From an uncultured Paracoccaceae bacterium (GTDB lineage Bacteria; Pseudomonadota; Alphaproteobacteria; Rhodobacterales; Rhodobacteraceae), in NCBI GenBank assembly GCA_937132145.1, contig CAKZNY010000311.1, forward strand, positions 1-8,361: a stretch of DNA of 8,361 nucleotides, read 5' to 3'. Under the pieces are notes generated by a model. It did no database searches, was not told where the DNA came from, and saw nothing but the letters and a program-made list of their open reading frames with translations. The position numbers and the translations under genes were made by a program. This document shows, one piece after another, positions 1 through 7,389 of the stretch (positions within the stretch are counted from its first letter, which is position 1; each line of letters begins with the position of its first letter).

Positions 1-29
1 TATCAATAAGATAGGGAAGAACCGTCATT

Positions 30-151
30 TTATGCGGGTCGGCTACAAGTCAACCTTGGGCCTTAACTGTCATATAGAATTGACCCGCCAGAGAACTTGG
101 GATCGTGGCGATTTCTTTACAGCCCTTGCAAGACAAGTACAGTGCCAGCAC
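30..151 (-). other. Left-edge noncoding segment; possible remnant of a small CxxC protein
   Basis: No convincing gene is visible in positions 1-204. On the minus strand, an open stretch from 151 down to a stop at 50-52 reads VLALYLSCKGCKEIATIP and onward; just before the stop another frame gives RLTCSRPA and stops at 30-32. A CxxC followed about 30 residues later by a second LTC would suit a small zinc-ribbon-like protein broken by a frameshift, but there is no good start codon and no clear ribosome site. On the plus strand, positions 2-163 are also open in one frame with no start of their own, so they could equally be the tail of a gene entering from the left. Both readings are weak. Confidence 0.15.
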
Positions 152-204
152 GCTGAATCGTAGAAATCAAACCTCCAAATAAGTGAAAGGTTGGACCACC
201 CCAA

Positions 205-1701
205 TTAATTTGACATGCCTGCGTGGTCAAGATTGCGTTCCAGTTTTGCGATGTCACCTTCTTTTGCAAACGGGAGTTTTCTGAAATATGATTTCGGCAG
301 TTCCAACTCCGAAATCATCTGACCAAATTCACTAGTCTGAACAACGGACGCGAATTCTCCGGCTGTTACAGCGTAAACCAGTGCGAACCACGGGGTCGTG
401 GGCATACGTTCATAGGCTTCTTTTGCCATCTCTAAAGCTTTATCTTTCTCATCCCTTAAAAAACAAGCCAGCGCGATAAGGGACAGGTAAAAGGGGTATT
501 GCGGGTCAATTGACGTAAAACGAACAAAGGAATTTATTCTCTTTTCTCCTTCCATATAATTGCCTGACAGTATCTCGCTTGTTGCCAGAGTAAGATGTGT
601 CAAATAAAAATATGGATTTAATTCCAGAGCCCGACGGCAATCAGCCTCACATCCCTGATGATCTCCGAGTAACCAAAGCCGTAAATTACCACGTGTACGG
701 AAGGCGAAACCAAATGATGGGCCGACTGCAACAGCGCGGTCAGCCAACGACATCGACCAGTTGATTTCTTCCACGGAGAGATCATTTATTATAATCGGGT
801 ACATTTGCGTTGTCGAATGCGCGAGCATCGCGAGCGCCTTGGGATTGTCAGGTGCTCTATCTACCGCAACTTGCATTGTCGCGCGTCCAATATCTGTGTC
901 TTTGCTTGTAATGCTACTGTAGAGATACATCGCTTTTGACAATAGTTGTGCATTATCAAGCTGGCTATCCGGAGTTTCAGTATATTTGGATCCTCCGTGT
1001 GACACAGTAAATATCCGCAGGGTACTTGAAATTTCCTTGGCGACATCCTCCGCAAATTTCTCAATATCACAAAGGTCACTTTTGAAGCTTTCCGTATAAA
1101 AAGTCCCGTGAATCGTGGTCTCTGAAAGGGAAATGAATAGCTTTGCGTGCCTCCCGGAGACGCTGGTGCGGCAACGCACTATATAATCAATTGGTTCTTG
1201 TGTGTTCTCGTCAGTGAAAATACGCACTTCCGTGCGACGTGACAGCACAAGAACCAGATGTTCAAAAAATTCTTCAGCAAGATAATGCGCACCGACCGAG
1301 TCGTCGACAACATGAACACTTTCAAGCAGAATGCTTTGTCCAGAAATGTCTTTTAACTTGCCGTGATCCGTAGTGTCCAAACGGTACCCCATTCTTGGAA
1401 CCGTACGAATGATCTTATGGTCATTGTCACCCAATACCTTGCGAATGTCTTTAATGCACTGAACCAGACTGTCGTCGGTAACATAGGTATCGCCCCAAAC
1501 TGCGCTGACCAAAATATCTTTTGAAACGGTCTTTCCAGGAGTTTTGGCAAGTTCCGTCAAAACTTTCGCAGATTGATTCCGAAGAGAAATAGACCGTCCA
1601 TTTTGAGTAAACAGTTCCGAATTATGTATATCAAACTGACAGTCGCCTAAAAATATCCTTTCGGAAGTTTTCGGAACAATTTCGGGCGGATTTCCGGACA
1701 T
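205..1701 (-). CDS. Winged-helix transcriptional regulator with TolB/FlgO-like and TPR-like domains (CadC/HilA-like, soluble)
   Basis: Predicted DNA-binding regulator of 498 residues. Residues about 14-110 form an OmpR/PhoB-type winged helix (Trans_reg_C): FDIHNSELF at the start, LRNQSAKVLTELAKTPGKTV, then VWGDTYVTDDSLVQCIKDIR as the recognition-helix region and IIRTVPRMGYRL as the wing. There is no receiver domain. Residues about 123-232 resemble the alpha/beta domain that follows the winged helix in many CadC- and adenylate-cyclase-like TPR regulators (YLAEEFFEHLVLVLSRR, then PIDYIVRCRTSVSG, then a stretch ending in DIEKFAEDVAKEI). Residues about 245-480 are helical TPR-like repeats, for example CRRALELNPYFYLTHLTLA. 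No transmembrane segment is visible, unlike CadC. I place the start at ATG 1699-1701, preceded by GGAGG 11 nt upstream; the TTG at 1717-1719 overlaps that Shine-Dalgarno and has none of its own. The gene is divergent from the small exported protein at 1870 and shares an operator-like repeat with it, so it probably controls that gene and itself. The signal sensed is unknown. Base composition is more A+T-rich than in the genes to the right. Confidence 0.85.
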   Translation of the reverse strand: MSGNPPEIVPKTSERIFLGDCQFDIHNSELFTQNGRSISLRNQSAKVLTELAKTPGKTVSKDILVSAVWGDTYVTDDSLVQCIKDIRKVLGDNDHKIIRTVPRMGYRLDTTDHGKLKDISGQSILLESVHVVDDSVGAHYLAEEFFEHLVLVLSRRTEVRIFTDENTQEPIDYIVRCRTSVSGRHAKLFISLSETTIHGTFYTESFKSDLCDIEKFAEDVAKEISSTLRIFTVSHGGSKYTETPDSQLDNAQLLSKAMYLYSSITSKDTDIGRATMQVAVDRAPDNPKALAMLAHSTTQMYPIIINDLSVEEINWSMSLADRAVAVGPSFGFAFRTRGNLRLWLLGDHQGCEADCRRALELNPYFYLTHLTLATSEILSGNYMEGEKRINSFVRFTSIDPQYPFYLSLIALACFLRDEKDKALEMAKEAYERMPTTPWFALVYAVTAGEFASVVQTSEFGQMISELELPKSYFRKLPFAKEGDIAKLERNLDHAGMSN

Positions 1702-1729
1702 GGCTTTTACTACCTCCAATACTGATGCA

Positions 1730-1741
1730 GTGAACCGTTAC
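1730..1741 (-). repeat. Operator-like inverted repeat, regulator-side copy
   Basis: Plus strand GTGAACCGTTAC. Read on the minus strand it is GTAACGGTTCAC, lying 28 bp upstream of the ATG at 1701. It pairs with the copy at 1830-1841, matching it at 11 of 12 positions in inverted orientation. Each copy therefore has the same orientation and similar distance relative to the gene it precedes. The likely role is a binding site, possibly for the adjacent winged-helix regulator; this is an inference from position and symmetry. Confidence 0.45.
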
Positions 1742-1829
1742 TCTGTGCGAGAGTAAATTCATTACTTGGACATATTGGCCTGACACTGCCGAGTTTAACA
1801 TAAAACTGTCAAAAGTGAAGAATTATTGC

Positions 1830-1841
1830 GTAGCGGTTCAC
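1830..1841 (+). repeat. Operator-like inverted repeat, secreted-protein-side copy
   Basis: Plus strand GTAGCGGTTCAC, the inverted partner of 1730-1741 with one mismatch. It lies 28 bp upstream of the chosen ATG at 1870, the same distance as the other copy from the regulator's chosen ATG at 1701. The roughly 90 bp between the copies is A+T-rich and should hold the two divergent promoters, but I could not find a convincing -35/-10 pair on either strand. Confidence 0.45.
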
Positions 1842-1869
1842 CCACGTAACATTAACCATGGAGATTAAA

Positions 1870-2229
1870 ATGAAAAAGCTAGCCAAGATAATCGCCGCGT
1901 CGATAATGATACTCGGAGCAGCCAACGGCGCGCAGGCCGCACAATTTTTTGTGGAACTTGAATACCCGATTTCGGGCGACGACGCCGCTCTTAGGGAGAG
2001 CTTGAACGTGGTTGAAATAACCTCTTTCCCACACTTTCAGAATACGATTGTCGTCTTCGAGGTCAACAACATAGATGTTCTGCAGGCCTATTTCTATGCC
2101 AAAGGGCTGACACCACTGTCAGTCCTGTCCTTCCCGACAGCTTGGGCAGACGCAGGCGTTAAGGGAATGACAATTGAAGCAAGGGTGAATATGTTAAACA
2201 ATATAGAATGCGATTTCTGCGTAAATTAA
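1870..2229 (+). CDS. Small exported protein of unknown function with C-terminal CxxC
   Basis: Protein of 119 residues that I do not recognise. Residues 1-23 are a clear Sec signal peptide: MKKLAKI, a hydrophobic core ASIMILGAA, then NGAQA as the cleavage region, giving a mature protein of about 96 residues in the periplasm or outside the cell. The mature part reads like a compact alpha/beta fold (QFFVELEYPIS, then NTIVVFEVNNIDVLQAYFYAKGL). It ends in ECDFCVN, so its only two cysteines form a CxxC (114 and 117) two residues from the C-terminus. The start is ATG 1870: GGAG at 1860-1863 lies 6 nt upstream. The in-frame ATG at 1858 overlaps that Shine-Dalgarno and would put EIK ahead of the signal peptide. 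The gene is divergent from the winged-helix regulator and followed by a strong terminator, so it is probably a single-gene transcript. The CxxC could bind metal or form a disulfide; nothing in the sequence decides which. Confidence 0.7.
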   Translation: MKKLAKIIAASIMILGAANGAQAAQFFVELEYPISGDDAALRESLNVVEITSFPHFQNTIVVFEVNNIDVLQAYFYAKGLTPLSVLSFPTAWADAGVKGMTIEARVNMLNNIECDFCVN

Positions 2230-2253
2230 TCGGATTTTGCTTTGTTTAATGTA

Positions 2254-2298
2254 TCAACGATCTCGGTCCTGGTCCGGGATCGTTGACGTAATTTTATT
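2254..2298 (+). terminator. Rho-independent terminator after the exported-protein gene
   Basis: The left arm TCAACGATCTCGG (2254-2266) pairs with the right arm CCGGGATCGTTGA (2274-2286) to give a 13-bp stem with a single G-U wobble and a 7-nt loop. It is followed by CGTA and the T-rich stretch ATTTTATT (2291-2298). It begins 24 bp after the stop codon at 2229. The T-tract is interrupted and offset by a few bases, so termination may be incomplete. Confidence 0.7.
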
Positions 2299-2423
2299 CG
2301 CACCGGCTTTATGGCACGTCGTTTAGCGTGAACCCGAAAACCTCGAATTCCACGTATTCATCCACCGAGTGCTACCTCGGCTATTAAGTGCTGGAATCGA
2401 ATGGCAACTTAAGGCTCAACCAG

Positions 2424-2435
2424 TCATGCGCATGA
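2424..2435. promoter_or_regulatory. Perfect 12-bp palindrome upstream of the antiporter
   Basis: TCATGCGCATGA is perfectly self-complementary and lies about 100 bp before the antiporter start, just upstream of a CATAAT that could be a -10 box. It could be an operator for a dimeric regulator. A palindrome of this length can occur by chance, so the role is only suggested. Confidence 0.25.
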
Positions 2436-2534
2436 TTTATCCAGTCCATCGCCGGATGTCATAATCCCTCTGAGCATCGCGCTCCCCTTCCCTTTCCCGT
2501 TCTCTGTGGTATCAAACTTGAAAAAGGGGACGTT

Positions 2535-3782
2535 ATGACATTTTTGCAAATATCGTCGTTGTTGATTGTATTGGCTGGCGCTTTCGGGTCGATCAATTAT
2601 TTCTTCCTGCGGCTTCCCTCGTCTATCGGGATTCTGGTTGTGGCTTTGTTGGCGTCGCTGGCGATGATGGGGATTGATCTGGTTTGGCCCTCGGTCGGGA
2701 TTGCCGACAGTATTCGGGGCGTTGTCGAAGAGATCGAGTTCTCGGGGGCGTTGCTGGAAGGCATGCTTGGCCTACTGCTGTTCGCTGGCGCGTTGCACGT
2801 AAAGCTTGAAGACCTGCGGAAACAAAAATGGACGGTGGCGTTGATGGCCACGTTGGGGATCGCGATTTCCACCACGATTGCCGGTTTCGGTTTTGCGTGG
2901 CTGGTGGGCGCGCCGATTTTGGTGGCGCTGGTGTTCGGCGCGTTGATTTCACCGACCGACCCTGTGGCAGTTCTGGGCGTTTTGCGCGCGGCGAACCTGC
3001 GCAAATCCCTTGAAACACAGATCGCGGGCGAGAGCCTGTTTAATGACGGCGTTGGCTATGTTGTCTTCCTGCTGCTCGTCGGTCTGGCGTGGCCGAGCGG
3101 CGAGAACCATGCCGAGGGTCTGGCGGGGGTGCTGCGGCTGTTCGGTCAAGAAGCCCTCGGCGGGGCGGCCCTTGGCGCTTTCCTCGGGTGGGCAACCTTT
3201 CAGGTTATGAAAAGAATCGACGACTATCCGTTGGAGGTGTTGTTGACGCTGGGCTTGGCCTTTGGGGGATACCAGCTGGCGGTTTATATACATGTCTCAG
3301 GCCCGATCATGGCGGTGGTGGCGGGATTATTCATCGGGGATGTCGGCACCAAACATGGCATGTCCCCGCAGACCCGCGAATACGTGAATGCATTCTGGGA
3401 GTTGATCGACGAGATTTTGAACGCGGTTCTGTTCCTGTTAATCGGGGTCGAAGTGTTCGCCGTGGCCTTTGACCTTGACGCTATTTGGGTGGGGATCGGG
3501 GGGATCGGCCTGTCTCTGGTTGCCCGATTGGCAGCAGTTACGGTGCCGATACTGTTGCTGTCTCGATGGCGCAAGTTTGGCCGCGATGTGATACCGATCA
3601 TGACTTGGGGCGGGCTGAAGGGCGGGATATCCGTGGCGCTGGCGCTAAGCCTGCCGGACGGCGAGTGGAAGCCGATAATCCTGACCACGACCTACATCGT
3701 CGTGTTGTTCAGTATCATTGTGCAAGGTCTGACGATTGCGCCGTTGGCGAAGCGACTGAGCCGCGAGCAGGAATTGCTTTAA
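2535..3782 (+). CDS. CPA1-family Na+(K+)/H+ antiporter (NhaP-like)
   Basis: Inner-membrane cation/proton antiporter of 415 residues, a usual length for bacterial CPA1 members without a cytoplasmic extension. About 12-13 hydrophobic segments cover nearly the whole protein, starting at residue 5. Family landmarks are visible: ISPTDPVAVLGVL (139-150) in the unwound transport helix; GESLFNDGVGYVVF (165-178), whose Asn170-Asp171 pair matches the ND cation-binding motif of CPA1; the acidic helix FWELIDEILNAVLFLLIG (287-304); a conserved Arg331; and TWGGLKGGISVALALSLP (357-374). The family exchanges cytoplasmic Na+ or K+ for H+ in pH and salt homeostasis, as expected in a marine or halotolerant bacterium; the exact ion cannot be read from the sequence. 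The ATG at 2535 follows AAGGGGA at a good distance. It stands alone: a 305-bp gap precedes it, and the next gene has its own promoter. Confidence 0.92.
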   Translation: MTFLQISSLLIVLAGAFGSINYFFLRLPSSIGILVVALLASLAMMGIDLVWPSVGIADSIRGVVEEIEFSGALLEGMLGLLLFAGALHVKLEDLRKQKWTVALMATLGIAISTTIAGFGFAWLVGAPILVALVFGALISPTDPVAVLGVLRAANLRKSLETQIAGESLFNDGVGYVVFLLLVGLAWPSGENHAEGLAGVLRLFGQEALGGAALGAFLGWATFQVMKRIDDYPLEVLLTLGLAFGGYQLAVYIHVSGPIMAVVAGLFIGDVGTKHGMSPQTREYVNAFWELIDEILNAVLFLLIGVEVFAVAFDLDAIWVGIGGIGLSLVARLAAVTVPILLLSRWRKFGRDVIPIMTWGGLKGGISVALALSLPDGEWKPIILTTTYIVVLFSIIVQGLTIAPLAKRLSREQELL

Positions 3783-3832
3783 AGGCGTAGTTCTATGAGT
3801 ATTTATGCAAAAAAGAAGGCGGGGGCCGCGCA

Positions 3833-3862
3833 TTGACATATTATATGTAGTCTGCATATATT
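3833..3862 (+). promoter_or_regulatory. Sigma70-like promoter overlapped by palindromes
   Basis: A perfect -35 box TTGACA (3833-3838) and a TATATT -10 box (3857-3862) are separated by 18 bp, starting 51 bp after the antiporter stop, and should drive the gene at 3889. A perfect 13-bp palindrome ACATAT-T-ATATGT (3836-3848) overlaps the -35 box and spacer. A second inverted repeat TATATG-N7-CATATA (3842-3860) reaches the -10 box. This layout suits repression by a dimeric regulator. I do not recognise the motif as a known box; it is very A+T-rich, so some of the symmetry may be compositional. Confidence 0.55.
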
Positions 3863-3888
3863 GTTATACACATGTAAGGAACCTACAT

Positions 3889-4647
3889 TTGAACAATCCT
3901 AACTTACATATAAATCAAAGCGCTGGAAAATTTCCGAAAGTTAAATTGCGTGACCCTGTTGATTCAGCCTTTATTCTGGTCGGGCTTGAAATCGACCACC
4001 GTTTGCCATTTGCCTATTTTATCGAAAGCCGTAACAAACGCGACGCTATCGCCGCGCTGAAACGCGCTGCCAGCGATATTGGCAAGGCGGACGGGGTGAT
4101 TGAGGCGACGGTTTTCAAAACCCTCATTGCCCCTCCGGGACGAGGAGCCTATCTTAAGAACCGTCCCGAGGTGCCGATTGCGCGTTATGATCTGGTTATG
4201 CTTGTCGAGCTGGACACCGTGCAGGCGGCGCAGGAATTGCGCCAAAACGATATTTGGAACGCCGTTGAAAAGGCTTCCAGCCAATATGCCCGAAAATCAC
4301 TGGTGTTGAACGCGCGTAATTCGCGCAGTATGGGCAAGGTCGATCACAACCGCGACGGGGTGTTTCTGTTCAACTATTTCTATGCCGACGATGTCGAGCA
4401 AAACCTTGCGGTTTGGGAATACACGGCGGGGTGGTTCTCGGACCAGACCGGACTTGATAACTCGTGCCTGTTGCAACCGGCTGCGGGCGAGGCCAGCGAC
4501 TATACTGTCATAAACCATTGCCGCTGGGATCGTCTGTCGGAAATACTGCCCGCGATTTTGTTCAAGCGTAGTTTCCGTACGTATGTGATGCGTAATTTCG
4601 AAGAAAACAACATCGCTCCGATTCCGATCCTTTACAAACTGGCCTGA
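3889..4647 (+). CDS. Conserved-looking protein of unknown function, probable tandem ferredoxin-like (dimeric alpha/beta barrel type) fold
   Basis: Predicted soluble protein of 252 residues with no signal peptide or membrane segment; I do not recognise a named family. After a polar N-terminus, the body starts at DPVDSAFILVGLEIDHRLPF. Two halves look alike in layout: residues about 56-140 (helix RDAIAALKRAASDI, strands VIEATVFKTLIAPP and RYDLVMLVELD, helix TVQAAQELRQN) and about 155-245 (strand GVFLFNYFYAD, helix VEQNLAVWEYTAGWFSDQTG, strand DYTVINHCRWD, helix RLSEILPAILFKRSFRTYVM). This suggests duplicated ferredoxin-like units as in EthD/Dabb-type barrels. It ends in NNIAPIPILYKLA. The start is TTG 3889, with TAAGGA (3875-3880) 8 nt upstream; the in-frame ATG at 3805 would make the coding region run through the promoter at 3833-3862. 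That promoter and a 106-bp gap from the antiporter indicate separate transcription. Function is not assigned. Confidence 0.65.
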   Translation: MNNPNLHINQSAGKFPKVKLRDPVDSAFILVGLEIDHRLPFAYFIESRNKRDAIAALKRAASDIGKADGVIEATVFKTLIAPPGRGAYLKNRPEVPIARYDLVMLVELDTVQAAQELRQNDIWNAVEKASSQYARKSLVLNARNSRSMGKVDHNRDGVFLFNYFYADDVEQNLAVWEYTAGWFSDQTGLDNSCLLQPAAGEASDYTVINHCRWDRLSEILPAILFKRSFRTYVMRNFEENNIAPIPILYKLA

Positions 4648-4745
4648 GGGCCACAGAAAACGATATTCGGAAAATTCCCGTTTCCCCGCACGGTTTTATG
4701 CGCTATCACCCCGGTAATCGAAAAGAACAAGGGCATCCGGCGTCT

Positions 4746-5156
4746 ATGGTAAACCACACAATCATCGAGCGTTGCGAGGCCGCCGGTCTGCGGATGACGG
4801 GCCAACGGCGGGTTGTCGCGCGCGTTTTGCAGGAAAGCGATGACCACCCTGATGTGGAGGAGCTGTATGCCCGCGCCAGCAAGGTGGACGCAGGCATTTC
4901 GCTGGCAACCGTTTATCGAACCGTTAAGTTGTTCGAGGAGACCGGCATTCTTGAGCGGCTGGAATTTGGTGATGGGCGGTCGCGCTACGAGGATGCGGAG
5001 CGGGAACATCATGACCATCTGATCGACATCAACACTGGTAAGGTGATTGAATTTGTAGACCCTGAGATCGAAGCTTTGCAGGAGAAGATCGCCGACAAGC
5101 TTGGGTATGAACTGCGCGGGCATAAACTGGAACTTTACGGGGTTCCGAAGAAATAA
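4746..5156 (+). CDS. fur: Fur-family metalloregulator (Fur/Mur type)
   Basis: Metal-responsive repressor of 136 residues. The N-terminal winged helix carries GLRMTGQRRVVARVL (14-28) and the recognition helix ISLATVYRTVKLFEETGILE (51-70); the C-terminal dimerisation domain carries the metal sites. Compared with known Fur structures, His88, Asp90, Glu109 and His126 match the site-1 ligands, and His34, Glu82, His91 and Glu102 match site 2. The CxxC zinc site of enterobacterial Fur is absent (LIDINTGKV where LICLDCG is expected), as in rhizobial and rhodobacterial Fur/Mur proteins, which often respond to manganese. It lacks the features of Irr, so Mur is the likely function, but the metal is inferred. 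I choose ATG 4746: AAGGG at 4729-4733 lies upstream, though 12 nt away, and the protein then starts as other members do. The in-frame ATG at 4698 has no Shine-Dalgarno and adds 16 unrelated residues. The permease gene begins 14 bp after the stop. Confidence 0.9.
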   Translation: MVNHTIIERCEAAGLRMTGQRRVVARVLQESDDHPDVEELYARASKVDAGISLATVYRTVKLFEETGILERLEFGDGRSRYEDAEREHHDHLIDINTGKVIEFVDPEIEALQEKIADKLGYELRGHKLELYGVPKK

Positions 5157-5170
5157 CCTGAAAGTCGTTC

Positions 5171-6037
5171 ATGGAAAATATACGGGGCATGGTCTTGATG
5201 ACCACGGCGATGCTGATGTTCTCTGTCGCCGACGCCTTGATAAAGATCGCTAGCAAAACCCTGCCAACAGGCGAGATTCTCGTGTTTATGGGGCTGGGTG
5301 GCGCGGCCATATTTTCCACAATCTCTATGCGCCGCGGCGACAGGATATTCACCAAAGCCATCCTCAACCGCTCTATCCTGTTGCGGGCCGTGGGCGAGAT
5401 GGTCGGCACCGTCGGTATGATCACCGCGCTGGCGTTGATCCCGTATTCCACCACCGCCGCTATCACGCAAGCGATCCCGCTGGTCATCACCATGGGTGCG
5501 GCATTGTTTCTGGGCGAAACCGTGGGCTGGCCCCGCTGGACAGCGATTGGTATCGGTTTCGTAGGTGTATTGCTGATTATCCGCCCCGGGTTGGAGAGCT
5601 TTGACCCAAACTCGATTTTCGCAATTATCGCAGTGCTGGGCCTATCGGTTCGGGATCTGGCAACCCGTACCGCACCGCGCCTGATTACCACGCCGGTGCT
5701 TTCGACATACGGCTTCACTGTGTTGATCCCGATGGGTATAGGATTGTGGCTGTTTTCAGGCGGCGGCGTAATCCCCGACCTTCTTCACAGCGCGTATCTA
5801 TTCGGGATCGTGGTGATGGCAGCACTTGGCTACGCCGCAATTACCAAGGCCATGCGCATGGGCGACGTGGGCGCGATCACCCCGCTGCGCTACACGCGGA
5901 TTGTGTTTGCGATGGGTATCGGTGTCGTTATTTTTGGCGAGCAGCTGGATATGTGGACGATCATAGGCACGGGGGTCGTGATAATTTCCGGCCTTTTCAC
6001 AATTTATCGCGAGCACCGCGCAAGAAAACAGGCATAG
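5171..6037 (+). CDS. EamA/DMT-family permease (10-TMS drug/metabolite transporter)
   Basis: Inner-membrane transporter of 288 residues with ten predicted hydrophobic segments arranged as two EamA repeats, about residues 5-138 and 148-278. Each repeat ends in the family's usual pattern: ALFLGETVGWPRWTAIGIGFVG (111-132) in the first and VVIFGEQLDMWTIIGTGVVI (252-271) in the second. Residues 92-109 (YSTTAAITQAIPLVITMG) form the typical fourth helix, and the basic C-terminus (YREHRARKQA) fits a cytoplasmic tail. The family exports or imports amino acids, nucleotides and other small metabolites; the substrate cannot be read here. The gene starts 14 bp after the Fur-family regulator, with only a weak GAAAG ahead of the ATG, so it is probably cotranscribed and perhaps translationally coupled. 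Regulation together with the metalloregulator is possible, but a metal substrate would be unusual for this family. Confidence 0.88.
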   Translation: MENIRGMVLMTTAMLMFSVADALIKIASKTLPTGEILVFMGLGGAAIFSTISMRRGDRIFTKAILNRSILLRAVGEMVGTVGMITALALIPYSTTAAITQAIPLVITMGAALFLGETVGWPRWTAIGIGFVGVLLIIRPGLESFDPNSIFAIIAVLGLSVRDLATRTAPRLITTPVLSTYGFTVLIPMGIGLWLFSGGGVIPDLLHSAYLFGIVVMAALGYAAITKAMRMGDVGAITPLRYTRIVFAMGIGVVIFGEQLDMWTIIGTGVVIISGLFTIYREHRARKQA

Positions 6038-7384
<1,347 letters not shown>

Positions 7385-7389
7385 GAAGT

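Larger units (their letters stand above)
2230..2534. other. 305-bp intergenic region between the exported-protein gene and the antiporter
   Basis: No gene is visible; the few ATG-started frames stop within about a dozen codons. It holds the terminator hairpin at 2254-2286, a short inverted repeat CCGAG-N6-CTCGG at 2365-2380, and a perfect 12-bp palindrome at 2424-2435. CATAAT at 2460-2465 resembles a -10 box, but the hexamer 17 bp before it (TTATCC) is a poor -35, so the antiporter promoter is not firmly located. The antiporter Shine-Dalgarno AAGGGGA is at 2524-2530. Confidence 0.5.

Noticed and set aside
181..204. Hairpin TTGG/CCAA downstream of the regulator as a terminator
   Set aside because: The stem is only 4 bp and there is no T-tract on the minus strand.
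1699..1719. TTG at 1717-1719 as start of the winged-helix regulator
   Set aside because: It lies inside the GGAGG Shine-Dalgarno that serves the ATG at 1701 and has no ribosome site of its own.
1807..1812. TTGACA on the minus strand as -35 of the regulator promoter
   Set aside because: The hexamer 17 bp downstream is GCAGTG, which is no -10 box; other spacings gave nothing better.
3805..3888. ATG 3805 as start of the unknown 252-residue gene, adding 28 residues
   Set aside because: The extension would be translated from the promoter region (TTGACA/TATATT at 3833-3862), has no Shine-Dalgarno, and encodes an atypical basic, Cys/Tyr-rich stretch; TTG 3889 has TAAGGA at good spacing.
4698..4745. 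ATG 4698 as start of the Fur-family gene
   Set aside because: No Shine-Dalgarno, and the 16 extra residues precede the point where other family members begin.
5029..5718. Minus-strand open frame of 229 codons
   Set aside because: It lies antisense to the fur and EamA genes, whose products are recognisable; its translation shows no domain and looks like a codon-bias shadow.
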